Assembly (NCBI GenBank): GCA_002914805.1
Contig: JXTB01000101.1
Span: 756,640 to 820,639, forward strand
DNA: 64,000 nt
Reading direction: 5' to 3'
Source: Parasponia andersonii
Taxonomy: Eukaryota > Streptophyta > Magnoliopsida > Rosales > Cannabaceae
The notes beneath the pieces are model-generated. The model saw nothing but the letters and a program-made list of their open reading frames with translations. It was not told the origin of the DNA and searched no databases. A program made the translations under genes and the position numbers. Positions 1 to 13,979 of the stretch are shown here, one piece after another. Positions within the stretch are counted from its first letter, which is position 1; each line of letters starts with the position of its first letter.

Positions 1-1180
1 ATAGTCTCATTTTGCGTGTTGTGGGCCTAGATTCGATCCGAGCCCGAATCGGTCAAACTATATATCTAACCTAGTATTTTTAGGTGCTATGTATTTAGTA
101 GTGAAGTCAGTTTCACAATTTGAAGCTCCGATTGAAAATCGAGTTTTCAAATCTATCGATTAAAGATTCGAAAACGACGTCCAATCTTCCAAACGACACC
201 CAAATGAAGCCGAAATTTCTCCATAGCTCTGTAACACTATTTGGACACTCAATTAAGGTAGAAGTTCAATTACCTAGTTTTATACATGATTTAATTTAAA
301 ATTTACCTTATGATTATTTTGTGAAAAATCGTGAATTAAATAATATTTTAATAAACTATTAGAAAATCTTGGATTATTCTAGAATTAGATTGTGTGACTT
401 CCATATATGTTTATAAAATCATGATCTTGCATGATTTAGCGGATTTCCTACCAAAAGTACAATAAATTCCAGAATAATATCAAGCAGAGTTTTAAAACAT
501 TGTTTGGTTATGTTCTGCATGGTTATTATATATATCTTGTTACATATTGTACATATCATAGGATCAAACATGAGATACATCTTAGACATTACGGTATTGT
601 AGTACGCAGACTAGTACACCCGCATTTGGTGAGAGCCCGTAAACCTATGCGGGGTTTTTACTAATTATTCTCATTCGGTAGGTGCATGTATTCAGTTGCC
701 CCTCCAGTTTTAGTAGGCTAGATACATGGGTGTCCCAACGGTTTTCTGGGATAGTTATTAGGTACAAAGTACTTAGTACACGTAGTACGAGTTACTCTAG
801 TTTGTGATGAGAGGGTGTGAGCTCATGTGATAGGTTGATTTATTATATGTACAAATGTATATTTATAGTTTTGGTTTTAAATATGTGACTACTCTAGATA
901 TTAATTATTTTATACCTAGTTTATAAATAGATTTTAGAAAAGGTATTAACTATGCATGTTTGGTAAAATTACAATAAAAAAAGGTAATTAAATTTCTACT
1001 TAGCATTCACATGCTCACCCCCCTACTTATTCTCCTTTTCAGGTATCAATTTATTTTGTGGTAATTATTTTGGTGGCTTGGCAAGTATGCTTGGCGTATA
1101 CTTGCAGTTCCAATTCTCTTCATTGGTTAGTTTGTACTCTGTATCGATTTCCATTTTCTAAGTCAAAATTTATTTAGCAA
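1..1180. other. AT-rich non-coding stretch, possibly LTR-derived
   Basis: There is no coding sequence here. The stretch is less AT-rich and more structured than the DNA after it. It has several G/C-containing blocks around 600-830 and 1000-1140 that resemble decayed LTR sequence of a gypsy-type element. I see no matching second LTR, primer binding site or target duplication, so this is only a suspicion. Between 1181 and 1974 there is only A/T-rich sequence. Confidence 0.25.
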
Positions 1181-1974
1181 ATAATAATATATTTATTGAG
1201 CAGATGTATGAGGATGGTTTTTATTATTAAATCGAATACTTAGAAAATAAAGTGATTTTAGGTAAATTATTTGAACATTCAGCCTAGGCTTTTAAATTGA
1301 ACTGTTTCATTAAACTTCATGAAATAACACAAGTTTTTAAACTAGTAAATTAGAAGTTTTGCTAAACTTAAAATGAAGAATTTTTTGGAAATTTTAAAAT
1401 TTGTAGACAACATTGTTGATTGTCAAATTTGTCTAATATTGTAATTTACTTATTTTTGAGGACTAAACATTAAATTTTAAGTACTTAAATTTTTCTAAAA
1501 TTTTAGAAACTACTGTTTATTACTATTTTCACTTAAAATTACTAAAAGTCACAGTTTTGGATTTTTAATTGTGACAAGATATATAAATTTAATGATTAGT
1601 TAGTCAAAAATATTTAAGAGTATTAATTATTTATTTTATCTATCGGTAATTATTTGTATATAATTAAATTGATTTCTAATCGGATTCCTCTAGTTTAACA
1701 CAAGTTAATTGCCTATTTTTTTTAACCGCGTTATTTTTTTAAAATGTTTTTTTTTATAAGAGGAACACTGTTAACTGCTTTAATCTTTTTTTAAAAAAAT
1801 TCCTTAATCTAATTCATCTTCTATTTATGTCCTGCAAGTTCTTTCTCTTTTTTCAAATTTATTAATAAATATTCTAAACAAAATTATTATTTTCAATTGT
1901 TCCCAAATAGGTTAAGACCCTTTACAAATAAAGTAATTAAAATGACAAAAGGGCCATTTTCAAAATGAACCATT

Positions 1975-2066
1975 TTGAAATCAATGAGTGATATAGCATG
2001 TACATATGAATGCAATTAGTTTGAAATCAATGAGTGATATAGCATGTACATATGAATGCAATTAGT
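1975..2066. repeat. Tandem repeat, two perfect copies of 46 bp
   Basis: The 46-bp unit at 1975-2020 (beginning TTGAAATCAATGAGTGATAT) is repeated without a mismatch at 2021-2066. It lies about 600 bp upstream of the ABC1K1 promoter. The perfect identity suggests a recent duplication. Confidence 0.9.
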
Positions 2067-2661
2067 TAAATATATTGTACTGACATTAGTTTCTATATAA
2101 GTAGAACTCGTTGGACTTTTTTCTAGTAGACGATGAATGCATAAATATAATCATTCTGCATTCCATTGAAAGCAACCGCAATTAATATATAAATACATAC
2201 ATATTATATTACATTGGATGTAAAAAAGCTAGTGGCCAAGAGAAAAACTAAGATGACGCAGAGGAGAGTCAACCAATGATATTAATGTCGAAAACGTCCT
2301 TGCTAAACGTTTAGCACCACATTTGATGTTTAGCACACGTATTAATAAAAACATACTCTGCAACTTTTCTTCTTGTGGGTCTCAAATTTCTACTAGATGT
2401 AGCATGTGCGCTTTAACATTGCTCTTTTCCATAGGGTGCTTCTTAAACAACACGTATCTAGGTCAATAATTTGTAGTAATTTGATATAAACGACATGTCG
2501 TTTAATATCCTCTTGTCTTTTTCCTGACACCTCCACGATTCCCACACAAAAAGTAACGCTACTGGAGACACCACCAACGTCTAACGGTGCACAAAATTCC
2601 ACCAATTAAATTAAATTAAAAATATTTTGAGAGAAAATACGACCATTGCTCCGTATCGTGC

Positions 2662-2667
2662 CACGTG
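2662..2667 (+). promoter_or_regulatory. G-box (CACGTG) in the ABC1K1 promoter
   Basis: CACGTG in the context CCACGTGTTC lies about 30 bp upstream of the TATA box and 134 bp before the ABC1K1 start codon. G-boxes bind bZIP (HY5, ABF) and bHLH (PIF) factors. That would fit a light- or stress-regulated plastid gene, but binding here is inferred from the motif and position only. Confidence 0.6.
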
Positions 2668-2694
2668 TTCCATCACCCGCCACTTCTTCCCCAC

Positions 2695-2703
2695 TATATA
2701 AAT
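2695..2703 (+). promoter_or_regulatory. TATA box of ABC1K1
   Basis: TATATAAAT lies 98 bp upstream of the ABC1K1 start codon and is followed by a CT-rich stretch (2731-2766) of the kind often found at plant transcription starts. Transcription would then begin at about 2725-2740. Confidence 0.6.
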
Positions 2704-2758
2704 TATTCTGACAACTCAACATTCCAACTTTCTCTCTCTTTAAAGCCACTCAAACTTT

Positions 2759-2774
2759 CTCTCTCTAGAGAGAG
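2759..2774. other. Perfect 16-bp palindrome in the ABC1K1 5' leader
   Basis: CTCTCTCTAGAGAGAG ends 26 nt before the start codon. In the mRNA it could pair as a short hairpin, or it may simply be a chance product of a CT/GA microsatellite. The structure is seen; any effect on translation is not known. Confidence 0.5.
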
Positions 2775-2800
2775 TGTTTGTAACAGTTCCGGCGTCCGCC

Positions 2801-5800
2801 ATGGACGCAGCTTCACACCTCGTCTGCTGTGGAATCGAGCCCCTTCGCAGGAGCTTCCCGAGCAGCCGATCCTCTCCGCAAGGTAGAATCCGGATCCCCA
2901 AACGGACCGGTCGGGTCTTCGCGGTCGCCACAGAGCCGAAGCCGGCTCGGACCGGGTCTGCGAAACCTCCGGCGCCGAACTCCGTCAATGGCTCCTCGAG
3001 GTCTCCGCCGTCCAAAGCCGTTAATGGAGTTTCCACGGTAAGTTGAATCGAAATGAGAACGAATTTTTTGTGAAATTGTTCTGAAATTGATTGAAATTGT
3101 GTCTGGTTGTGGAAGAAAAGCAATCGATGTAAGGGAAGAGTCTAGACTTGTCGTTGACTTTGCTTAGTGGTCAACTCATCTTAGGAAGTGTATGGAGCCC
3201 AGAAAGATTAGCTTATAGCTTAGATGAGCTGAGACTTTTAGTAGATAGTAATGCTGTGTCTCCCTTATGCTCAAAATTTTAGCTTCTAATTATGGAATAG
3301 TGTTATGAAGTTCTAAAAACTTGAAGATTTGATCAGTAAGGAAACTTAGTTGAGTGTTTATTCAGTTCTATATAATTTGTAATTGGTTTTGGAAATGGCA
3401 GAGAATTGGAGATGTTTCACAGGAAATAAAAAGAGTGAGGGCGCAGATGGAAGAGAACGAAGAATTGGCAATCCTGATGAGAGGTCTGCGCGGACAAAAT
3501 TTAAGAGATTCGCAGTTTGCTGAGGATAATGTTCAGCTTCGCCTTGTTGAGGTATATGCAATTTCTTTACTATATGCATTATTCAGTTTTATTGAGATTT
3601 GAATTCTTCTTCTGTAGAATTTCGAATGATGGTTAAGCCTAATGCATCATTGAAGCCCCTCATTTTGTTGAGAGTACTATAATCCATGCTTGAAAACTAA
3701 AACAATTGTGCTAAGAGTGCGAGAACTAAACACTTATACAAGTAACAGTTTTTTGTTAATCAAATAGGCTGTGAGCTTACTACTCAGTTGCATCTTAGTT
3801 TCTTGGCTATCAGCTGTGGATGCATTCGTATTTTCTATATTTGCAGACATGTGCGTGCCTATTTTTATTTTTTTTTGAAAGGAGTATGTGTGTGCTTTTA
3901 TGTTTGCATTTGCAGCCATGTGCGTGCTTGTGTGTCTGTCAACACTCTTGTATTTTAAAAGTAAAGCAGTATGATAAAATACTAAAATCGAAAATTAATT
4001 CAACGTTTTATTCTTCTAAGGAATTTGCAAGCAACTTGTGGAATTATTTCTATAAACAATCTGGGAAGATAGTGATATGCTATAAGTTGGAGGGATATGC
4101 TATAAGTTGGAGGCTATCTTCTTCATAAAAGGCAATAAAAATTAAAGAAGCATGACTTATTATGAAAGGATGTATATTCTTCATGTTTTATCCCTGTCAA
4201 GCCTGGACAATCAAAGCTAACTGTTTTGCAAGGCTGCTTTTTTCTGTTGGTTGGTGATTTTTTTGCTGTTTGTGCTTACACAGGTAGATGAAAGCAGTGA
4301 ATTTCTGCCTCTGATATATGATCCTGCTAGCATCTCTGCTTATTGGGGAAAACGTCCACGTGCTGTTGCTACACGTATTGTCCAATTACTGTCTGTTGCA
4401 GGGGGTTTTCTTTCACGTCTTGCATTGGATGTCATAAACAAGAAGGTCAAAGAGGTAACATTCGTGGCCCTTGCTTTTGTTTCTGAGCTGGTGGTAGTTG
4501 CATCTAATTGTTTGAGACAATTAATCAATTCGTGGGTCATCAACTATACATATCATTAGCGTTTATGCTTCATTAAGAGCCTCTTAAGTTTAAATTGTGC
4601 GAAAGATTTATGATTTTGTGCAACATATTTCAGGTTCCACCCTAGAATTATGAAAATGAGGGATATAGTTTTGAGTTTCAGATATAATTTTCGTTCAATT
4701 TCATGCACCATTTCTTCTTATCCCTTTTAGAGTTTTCTTTTTCTGCCCTCCAGTGGTGTTACTGTGTACAAATTTTTAATCTGTCTTGTGGTGACAAAAT
4801 ATGGCTGTTTTGGATTTCTACATTGTCATGTGCATTTGCAGTGTTAAAATGCTCTTTTGTCTAAGATTTGTATTCTTCATATTTTTCTATGCTCAGAATG
4901 AAGTTGCTAGAGCCATTGAGTTAAGGGAGATTGTAACCTCTTTGGGTCCAGCTTATATCAAACTTGGGCAAGCGCTGAGCATTAGACCAGACATTCTGTC
5001 ACCAACTGCAATGACTGAGCTGCAAAAGCTTTGTGATAAGGTAAAATTATTTGGATTTCGTTGTCTTTCAATGTCAAGTAGAAATCATCAAGTTTATTTG
5101 AAACTTCTATTTATTTTCCTTGGCATCATTCGTTTGGAACGCAGATAAGGGAAGTTTATTCAGGGGTTTTTATTAGGATGATAAATAATGGCACCCACTA
5201 CTTTAGATGAGCGATTCATACCAAAAAATGGATGCAGAACTTCTATTATGATTACTTCATTTTAATCTTCTAACTAATTTTTCTGGTTGATGATATGTGA
5301 AAGGTACCTTCATTCCCAGATGATGTAGCTATGGCTCTCATTGAGGAAGAGCTTGGTCAGCCATGGCCAAAGATCTATTCTGAACTCTCTTCTTCCCCCA
5401 TTGCTGCTGGTAACATCTCTAAGATTTCTTTTCAATTCAGATGCTGAGTTGTTAGTGATGAAGTATAGCCTTTTTCAAGCTCATACTGAATTATATGGCA
5501 GCCTCCCTGGGACAAGTGTACAAGGGCCGGTTGATAGAAAATGGTGATTTGGTGGCTGTTAAAGTGCAGAGGCCTTTCGTTCTTGAGACTGTAACAATTG
5601 ATTTGTACATCATACGGAATTTGGGACTAGTTCTTCGCAAGTTTCCACAGGTAGTTTTCTCCTTTAAGAGATTTAGTATGACTCAGCCCCTTCAGATACC
5701 TTTTTCCTTTCAAAGGTGTGAACGTAGTGTTAATAGTGATTTCTCCTCCCAATCTCCATTCTTTCTGTTAATTCATTTCAGATCTCTGTAGATGTGGTTG

Positions 5801-8800
5801 GACTGGTTGATGAATGGGCTGCCCGTTTCTTTGAAGAGCTAGATTATGTTAACGAGGGTGAAAATGGAATGCTTTTTGCTGAAATGATGAAGAAGGACCT
5901 TCCACAGGTCTCTGATGAACTTGCATTTTTTGTATCTGAATTCTGAAGAAGTTCTTGTTGTTTCTAAAGCTGCAAAGTTTTGTTTTAAACTATGATTGTC
6001 AAATTACATTCCACCAGGAGCTAAATGCTAAACTGTTCAACAAACATATAGTAATCTAAAATTTTGATTTTCAGAAATGGACCCCGCTGAAAATTTGATG
6101 AATTAGACTTGTTTACTAGTGGTAGCTTTTTATTTATTTATTCTTCCAAGAATTGTAAAGAGAATAAAGAATTGTAAAACGTACTAGTAGTTTACATTTA
6201 TCTATTTAAAAATTGTGACAGCACAGGATTGTAGGAAAATAGTTTTTTCCCTTGTTTCCTTTTCCCCACATTATCCCCTAAGTTCCTCTTATTTTTCATT
6301 TAAATCCAGTAAATTGAACTAAACTGAATGCTTGCTGGATTGAAATAAATCAAACATAGTGTTTTAAGTGAGCATAAGATAGTCCAGAAGATTTTTTCTT
6401 TTTACCTGTACTAACTCGATGTATGTTGCTTTCAAGTTGTTTTTGGTTATAGACTGAATAAAACTTTTAAAGGTGATAAAGAGACACACACAAACACTTA
6501 TAAACATATGGAGCGCTTGTGTTTAGTCTCAATATTCTTTGTAGTTACTAAATTAACTTAATCCAACACCTACTTTTATAACATCTTGTATCTTTATAAA
6601 ATGGATTGATTTTAAAAGTGTGGTTGGTATCTTCTAGAGTTGTAAAGTGGAAAAATAATAGTTGACCTACTGAAAGAAATCTTTCATTCGTGGTCATACA
6701 ATTGTATTAGGGGTGTTCAATTGAATCACTAAATCGATGAAACTTACCAAACTAATCCAGGAAATGGCCAAACCGATTACTGGTGGTTTGGTTTTGTTTT
6801 GAATTTTCCAGGAACCGATTAAGTTGTTTCCTTTTCTGGATTCACCCACCTATAAAACTGAACCAACCCAAACTTTCCTTCTAATTTGTCATAGCTTCTT
6901 CCAATTAGTTTTTTCGCTGCTAATTTTACGTTTTTCCAGGTTGTTGTCCCCAAAACCTACCATAAGTATACTTCAAGAAAGGTTCTTACAACGCAATGGA
7001 TAGAAGGAGAAAAGCTTTCACAAAGTACAGAAAGTGATGTTGGAGAACTTGTTAATGTTGGAGTCATCTGCTATCTGAAGCAGGTAAGTTGTTTTGACAA
7101 TATGTTTGGAATCTTATTCCTTCTGGAGAGGCAGAAGATTTAGATCATTAAAAAAAAAAAAAATACAAATATACAGAGATAAAAGGGAGCCTTTGCATGG
7201 TTGAGTTTTCTCAATGTTGAATATTATTATCATGGTAGTTCGCTTACTTCTTGTTGTCTTGCTTTTTTTATGAATATTTTGCTTGAAGCCAAAGCAATGA
7301 CTGCTTTAGTGATTCTTTAATAGAAATTTTACCTCTAGGTTCCAGGTGTAGAACTCGCAAGAGCTTGAGCATGATTATTATACTTTGTGGACCTAACTTT
7401 AATTTGGTGTCTATACATCGTTGGGACACATTATTTGTTTAATAGACAATTTGTGAGCACAGTTATCATGTGCTTTGAAAGTAGGGGGATTTGTTGTTGT
7501 TGTTTAATTGGTGCTAGAAATATTATGGATTAAAGCATGATATAGTATCATTTTCAACAGGATCTTCTCTGTCTCTGTGCTTGTTAATTGATTGTCATTT
7601 ATCATTAACACTTATATTGTTCTTATTTTGCAGTGGCGAGGGTATTTTCTATTGTTTTGTTTAAATTTTGGACAATATTTTAACCGCTACATATATAAGT
7701 CACTAAAATCGCATCTTTAAGTCACTTAACTTGTTTATCATTTTCATTTGCAGTTGCTTGACACTGGGTTTTTTCATGCTGATCCTCATCCTGGAAATTT
7801 GATTCGTACTCCCGATGGGAAGCTGGCTATACTTGATTTTGGTAACAATTTACTTCATTAGAGTATTTGGTGACACACATCTTTCCTCTTTAATGCGATG
7901 CACATATATTCGTTTGAATTACTTGCCTCAAACTTAGTTATGTAAGCACATCTGAAAACTTTAACATGTTGGAGGATATGACAACAAAACATTAGGCGTC
8001 CTCTTGGTCAAATGAGAAGTCAAGAATCAAGATCTTAGGTGGGGAATAATGAATGAACATGAGATTTGAAAATATGCATTGGAAAGGACAAAAGCCAAGA
8101 GATTAAACATCCTCTTGGTCAAATTTAGTCATGAATCTAGTTCTAAGCCCAGGGAAGAATGACCTGACCTAATGATTGAAAATTTGAATTGAAAAAGGAC
8201 AAAATTACATGCACCCTTGACCACATGGCATTCAGAACCCAATGACTTTTTGTACTAGAATGCAGCAATGGTACCATGTCGTCATTTTTTGAACTTCTGT
8301 GTTCAGATTTGATAGAGAATAGTTCTTCCTCTTTATCAATGGTTTATCTCAGTTGCATTTATTACTATGCAAATATACAAGGCTTACTGTGCATCTTTGA
8401 TCATAGGATCTCTCGTTGAGTTGCTTGATGTTCTCTTCTCTCAGATCGGCAGAGAATGCTATTTTGAGCTGTCTTCTTTATTCTATTTCAGATGACTTAT
8501 TTATGTTCTTCTTGATTATTCCATGATAGGCCTTGTCACAAAATTAACAGATGATCAGAAGTACGGAATGATTGAAGCAATTGCTCACCTTATACATCGA
8601 GATTATGGAGCCATAGTCAAAGACTTTGTTAAACTTGGTTTCATTCCAGAAGGTGTTAATCTGGAACCCATTTTGCCTGTCCTGGCCAAGGTTTTTGATC
8701 AGGCACTTGAAGGTGGAGGAGCTAAAAATATCAATTTCCAAGAGCTGGCATCAGACTTGGCACAGATAACGTTTGATTATCCTTTTCGGATACCTCCTTA

Positions 8801-10972
8801 TTTTGCCCTCATAATCAGGGCAATTGGGGTCCTGGAAGGCATAGCTTTAGTTGGAAATCCTGACTTTGCGATTGTAGATGAGGCCTATCCATATATTGCA
8901 CAGGTAACTGATTTTTTCTTTATCACGTAGACATATGATGGCCTTGTGCTTGTGTGAATGCTATTGTGATGGGTAATTTGTCAAGTGTTTCTCAACTTTT
9001 TGTACTTTGATGATAAGAAGAATTTTTGATGTTGTATTACTGAAAATCTGTATTACAAAATCTAGAAAATCTAAAAGCTGATTAGTAAGTAAAATCCCAG
9101 AAGATCTTTGATTATATACTTCTACAAGAATTACACGCAAGATTTAAACCCTAAAAATCTTCCAGGTCAACTTGGATAAGAAAAGCACAAGATTTAAGTG
9201 TCATAATATATAGTTGATGTACCACTTCTTTCTAAATAGGAAGTCTTATGTAATTCCTTTAATGTAACTGATCTGATGCACACCTCAAAATAGTCCACCC
9301 CACCTCCCTGCCTATCCCTTGGATAATGCTTGTAGGTGTTGGTATCTGAAATGAAATGATTACTTTAATTAGCACTCTTTGTATTTTTAAGGTCTTAGTA
9401 TAGTTGGGGAGGTTTCTTATAGAAAGAAAAAATAATATATAAAGTTGGGGAAGTTTAGATTGAGGATGCTTTCTAAAAAATTTTAGCCTTATATCTGTTC
9501 CTTTGGGATTGAAAAAGTGCTGCTTGAGTTCAATAAAGCTAGTAAATGTGTTTTGACCACAGTACAAACCAGATGTTCCTGAGTTAAAATGTCCATTTTC
9601 TGGTTTCGACTTCTTTGTGCAGTGCATTCTTTGATGTATGCTTAGTAGTGATCTTAATTGAAACATATTATGTTTCATTCTTTAATTCTTGCTTTCACTT
9701 TCAGAGGCTCCTAACTGATGAATCTCCCCGACTAAGAAATGCTTTGCGCTATACAATATACGGGAAATCTGGAGTTTTTGATGCAGAAAGATTCATTGAT
9801 GTCATGCAAGCCTTTGAGAACTTCATAACTGCAGCCAAAAGTGGAGGTGGAGAGGATCTGAATGGTAATATGGCTGAACTTGGCCTCCTGCAACGTCAAA
9901 CAGAAAATTCCTTTCCTTTATTTCTACCAAATCCATCTCAACAGGAGCCAATCAGAACAAGGGCAGCTTTGGGATTCCTGCTGTCTGATAAAGGAAACTT
10001 TTTCCGAGAATTTCTTCTTGATGAGGTACTTCTCATAATATGAGGATTTCATCTACCGTAGTTTCATTTCTCATAATCAGGCTGTTGGCCCTGGGAAAAT
10101 ATTATATATTTATAAGATAATTCTGAAATAATGGGAAAGATTAGAAAAGACGTTAGCAAACAGGATTGAAATAGTTCATTTATAGACCCAGTTTTGATTA
10201 TGCATATGAAGTTAAAGAATCTCTTAAAGCTTGAAAATTTTGAACACGTGATGTTTGAGTGGGCACTGTATCAGCAATTACTTTTTTTTTTTTACTTGTG
10301 GATTAGGATTCAACAAGTTTGCGGACTCTGTTTCGTTTTCCCTGTTCGACTGAATTTTGTTGACTATCTTAGATGGACTTGAGCTTTGATCTCGTAGTGT
10401 TTTCATATCGGCACTTTGCACCAGTATCAGATTAACACTGAATTCATGCATATCTTCTCAAAGTTTGACCATTGTCTTTGATATGGAAATAGATTGTAAA
10501 GGGCATTGATGCAGTCACAAGGGAACAGTTGGTGCGTGTAACGGCACTCCTTGGACTTGGAAATGCTACCCCTATTTTCAGTATGGTTCCTGCTTTTGGA
10601 CCATTCAAGCCAGCAGGGCTTCTACCATCAATAACCGAGGAAGACAAAGTCATATTGAACAATGTTCAAAAAGTTGTTGAGTTCTTGACTGCAGGTAGTT
10701 CGATATCAAGAACGTCAAGTCAGGTGCTTCACTTACTAGCTCATACGTGAAATCCATCCATTGTTTTGCATATGCTGTTCTTTCAGGGGATACTAATTCA
10801 CATCTTACTTCTACTGTTATTTTGGGAGAATCTACAGGGTGTAAATATTCCTCAGGTTATCCAAGAGCTTCTTCCAGTGTTACCAGGTATCTCCACCACG
10901 GTACTTCCTGAAGTGCTTAATCGATTAACTTCTCGAGTGTTAGCTCGCGTTATTCGAGACACATTTTTGTAG
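2801..10972 (+). CDS. ABC1K1: ABC1K1 / PGR6: plastid ABC1-family atypical kinase, 13 exons
   Basis: Exons: 2801-3037, 3402-3551, 4284-4454, 4897-5040, 5304-5409, 5502-5650, 5782-5907, 6940-7083, 7754-7841, 8530-8903, 9705-10025, 10493-10723, 10838-10972. All introns are GT-AG and all junctions keep frame, giving 791 residues ending in RDTFL. Residues 1 to about 43 look like a chloroplast transit peptide: rich in S, R and P, ending near VFAVA. ABC1 kinase landmarks are all present: KLGQ (208-211), the alanine-rich AAAS loop (268-271), the VAVK lysine (K290), the ELD motif (338-340), the catalytic loop HADPHPGN (D419, N424) and DFG (437-439). The sequence through [26 protein letters not shown] and the C-terminus matches Arabidopsis ABC1K1 (At4g31390) as I remember it, not ABC1K3. 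In Arabidopsis that protein sits on plastoglobules and affects plastoquinone and tocopherol metabolism and photosynthetic electron flow; the role here is inferred. The first exon is variable in the family, so the start is the least certain part. Confidence 0.95.
7993..8210. repeat. Diverged tandem duplication in ABC1K1 intron 9
   Basis: Two diverged copies of a unit of about 110 bp lie side by side, at about 7993-8100 and 8105-8210. Both carry TCCTCTTGGTCAAAT near their start and AAAGGACAAAA near their end. The repeat is non-coding and lies inside the intron between exons 9 and 10. Confidence 0.55.
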
Positions 10973-13560
10973 AACACATTCTTAAGTTTGGCTGCGTAAA
11001 GGCCTCAATTATGTATATTTTGGCTAATCACGTCATATATGAAAGTGATTTGTCCAACCGACTTCTTACATCCTTTTTCTGATGCTCAGAACTGCCGGGA
11101 ACGTCCTTGTATATAACAAAGTTCAACTCAAATCACTGTACTTAATCTGTATAGTTGTATATTTATACGGGAGCTAAATGGTTATTTTTTTTTCAATCAA
11201 AAAGAGTTTAATACAATTCATTATCTGTTTCTTTCTTCTTCATGACAAGTAAACTTGTACCAATTTTGAAGCATTGCTAAATGGATGAGTACTAATGAAA
11301 GATATGCACACTCGAAATGTGCACCAAAAGTATGAATAACTTGTGCCAGAGCCTATGAATGAAGTTCTCATTCCTCACGGATGAAGGGAAGGTTAATCTT
11401 GGAACTTCCTAATGAGGCCAAGCTTTGCTTTAACTACTAATTTTCCTTTTCTTTTTCTCTTTTTTTTTTTTTTTTTTTTTCTTAGGTTGAGCTCTGCCAA
11501 ATGCTGAATTTGTTTTGTACTCCGAAGTGTCTTTACCTGGCCATGATATGATGATTGCAGTGCTTTGGTTTATGTCTTGAGGTAGCAAATTCAAGGATCT
11601 GGTCCCACACAAAAGCTTGTCCCTCTTAGGTGGAGAACAAGCAGAAGAGGGACAAAAATATTTGTCTAGATTTTATTTAACCAATTGCAAAATTGTTACA
11701 CAGCAATAATTTTACTTGCCTTTTTTCAGACAGCTGGAATCATCTCTTGTCCTGATTAATATTCTACCAATTACACCTCATTGATGAACTTTCATTGTCA
11801 TACAAAGCAGCTCAATCGTGGCCTATCAAGAGTCGCGCGTGCCTACCATGGTGAGTTTAGAATATGAGATAATATGGGATCCCATCACAAGCAAAGGTCC
11901 TATCCTTTCACCTCCTCTGCCCTTAAGCTCAGCTCAATAGCAGGGGAAAAAAAATTAAAAGGTTAAGATATTGGTAGCCTTAAAGCTAGACCAGATAATA
12001 GTGGAAGAGAGGAAAAAGTTTGGCAAAAACGACTCACACGTCAATTATTTATTGTCCACAACTATAAGAATTTGAAGATAGTCAATCTTACTAAATTAGG
12101 TAGTAATTATGAAAACTAATTCTGATCAATTAAATTTAGGCGATTTTTATCTCAATTAAGATGTATAACATTGCTCTTTAAGAAGAAAAAAGAAAAAGAA
12201 AAAGAAAAAAGCATACTCAAATATTTACAAAACCCTTCTAGCTATAGACCCCACACATTAAGAGAACAATGGTCTAAGGGAAAAGCCAGTTTTGCCCATT
12301 AACAATTTACTATGTAACAAGATAAAGCCCATTTTAGAGACGTTACCTTCCTCTCATTACCCAAGAGCAAAGCCATTTATTTTTCCTTTGTTTCCTTCTG
12401 TCTGTGTTCTACTTTCTGCTCCCCTATGTGTCCCCTATACACCATAAGAAAACTCCAGTCATGTCCTGTAGATTAGACTATCTATACATAGAATGAATAA
12501 GGCACTTTGAGAAAATCCAAGAAAATATATTGACATCTGCTTATCACCACCTATCCTTTTTTGTCTTATATCATTTTAAAGGATTAATATCGTAGGGTTT
12601 TGGATCAACCATTTTGGTTTGATGGTGAAACACCATCGGTAATTAAGATGGATGGGTGAAGAGTTTGAACTTGTATAGTGTATTCATCTTCTAGTTATCT
12701 ACCAATCCATGCAAAATCCTCATCTTTGAAAAATAATTTTTTTACTATACTTTCTTAAAATTGATATATAACTGATTTTATTAATTTTAGAATCAATACT
12801 AAACCGTCCTTTAACTTTGTAGATATTTTTAAATTATATTTTTTCTCTCGCAATAAATTCGCTATCATCATGTAGACTAAAAGAATTCGAGTCAGTACAG
12901 AATTTATTTAATTCGAGTCTTGCAAGAACTTATTAGTTCGATCCTTATTTGATACATTATTCTTGATGAAATTTGATAGCTTGAGTAGCGTAAAGGATTA
13001 CACCTTGCCCTTGGTTAGAAACTTAAAAGAAAGCATTTTACTCATTATTGGCTACATTCGACTCATGGCATAAGGACATAAGGTACTCTTTTCAAGCTCA
13101 CCGTCGAGATCCTGACCAAGCCAAAGGCATAAAGTACATATATGATGCTGCATAATGTAATCCATGTGAATTACACTTCTATGAACATCTACTATTTCAA
13201 ACAGAAACACTTCCATAAAAGCATAAATAAACACATATTCCACTCCTCTACATCCACAATTTGCCAAGTCCCCACTCCGACTTGTTACGCGCCCATGCCA
13301 AAGAAATAAATAGTACGAGAAATTTTATTTTAAAAAAAAAATTAGATGCCCCATTTCTAAGGCTCTCTCTCTTCTATTGCAAAACAATGATTGCCTCCCC
13401 ATAAACAGTCAAAAGATAAAGAGCACTGTCTTCCTTTTTCTTTTTCTTTTTTTTTTTTCCTTCTTTTTCACCCATTTAACCACACTAACAAAATTAATGA
13501 GTGCTAAAGAAAAGAGAAAATAAAATAAAAAATAAAAAAAATCAAAAGTGAAGGCACCTT
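10973..13560. other. Intergenic, including the ABC1K1 3' end
   Basis: The first 200-300 bp are probably ABC1K1 3' UTR. The rest is AT-rich with homopolymer runs (for example poly-T at 11460-11480). I see no ORF with protein similarity, no RNA gene and no recognisable transposon. Confidence 0.6.
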
Positions 13561-13979
13561 TAGTGGAGGGAAAGGAGGCATGAACATGAATGTACCTCCT
13601 CCTATATCTTCAACCTTTTCCTACCTAAATGAAAAAAGCTTACCATAAGACACAAGTCATAAACCCACCTCTCCCCAACAAAAAAAGAAAAAGAGGCTTG
13701 CACTCTTTTTTTAATTCAAAGCAAGCCATAATAATCATTTGGAGATAAGCTTAATCAAGAGGCAAAAACAAAATCTGTAGTACTTCTTTCTCCAAAGATT
13801 TTCACATTGTTTTGATCTGATATATGCCATTATAATCCAAATCTCCACATAGCTCGAAGCCTATCATGTTTTTTATAACACAAGATCAGTTTGAGGGTAG
13901 CTAAGAGAAAAACTTTATTATAATTTTGTGTGTGTGTGTAATTTGTCCGTACGTTGTACTCCTGGCGGCCGCGGCTCAG

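Noticed and set aside
2393..2605. Minus-strand ORF of 70 codons upstream of ABC1K1
   Set aside because: It lies in the promoter region, has no similarity to known proteins and has the length expected by chance.
6711..6890. Possible hAT-type MITE in ABC1K1 intron 7 (GGGGTGTTCAATTGAA with ACCGA motifs)
   Set aside because: The motif style is right, but I could not find the opposite end or a target duplication.
2801..10972. Assignment to ABC1K3 instead of ABC1K1
   Set aside because: The [10 protein letters not shown]...YWGKRPRA block, the catalytic-region wording and the C-terminus fit ABC1K1; the ABC1K3 sequence differs clearly at these places.
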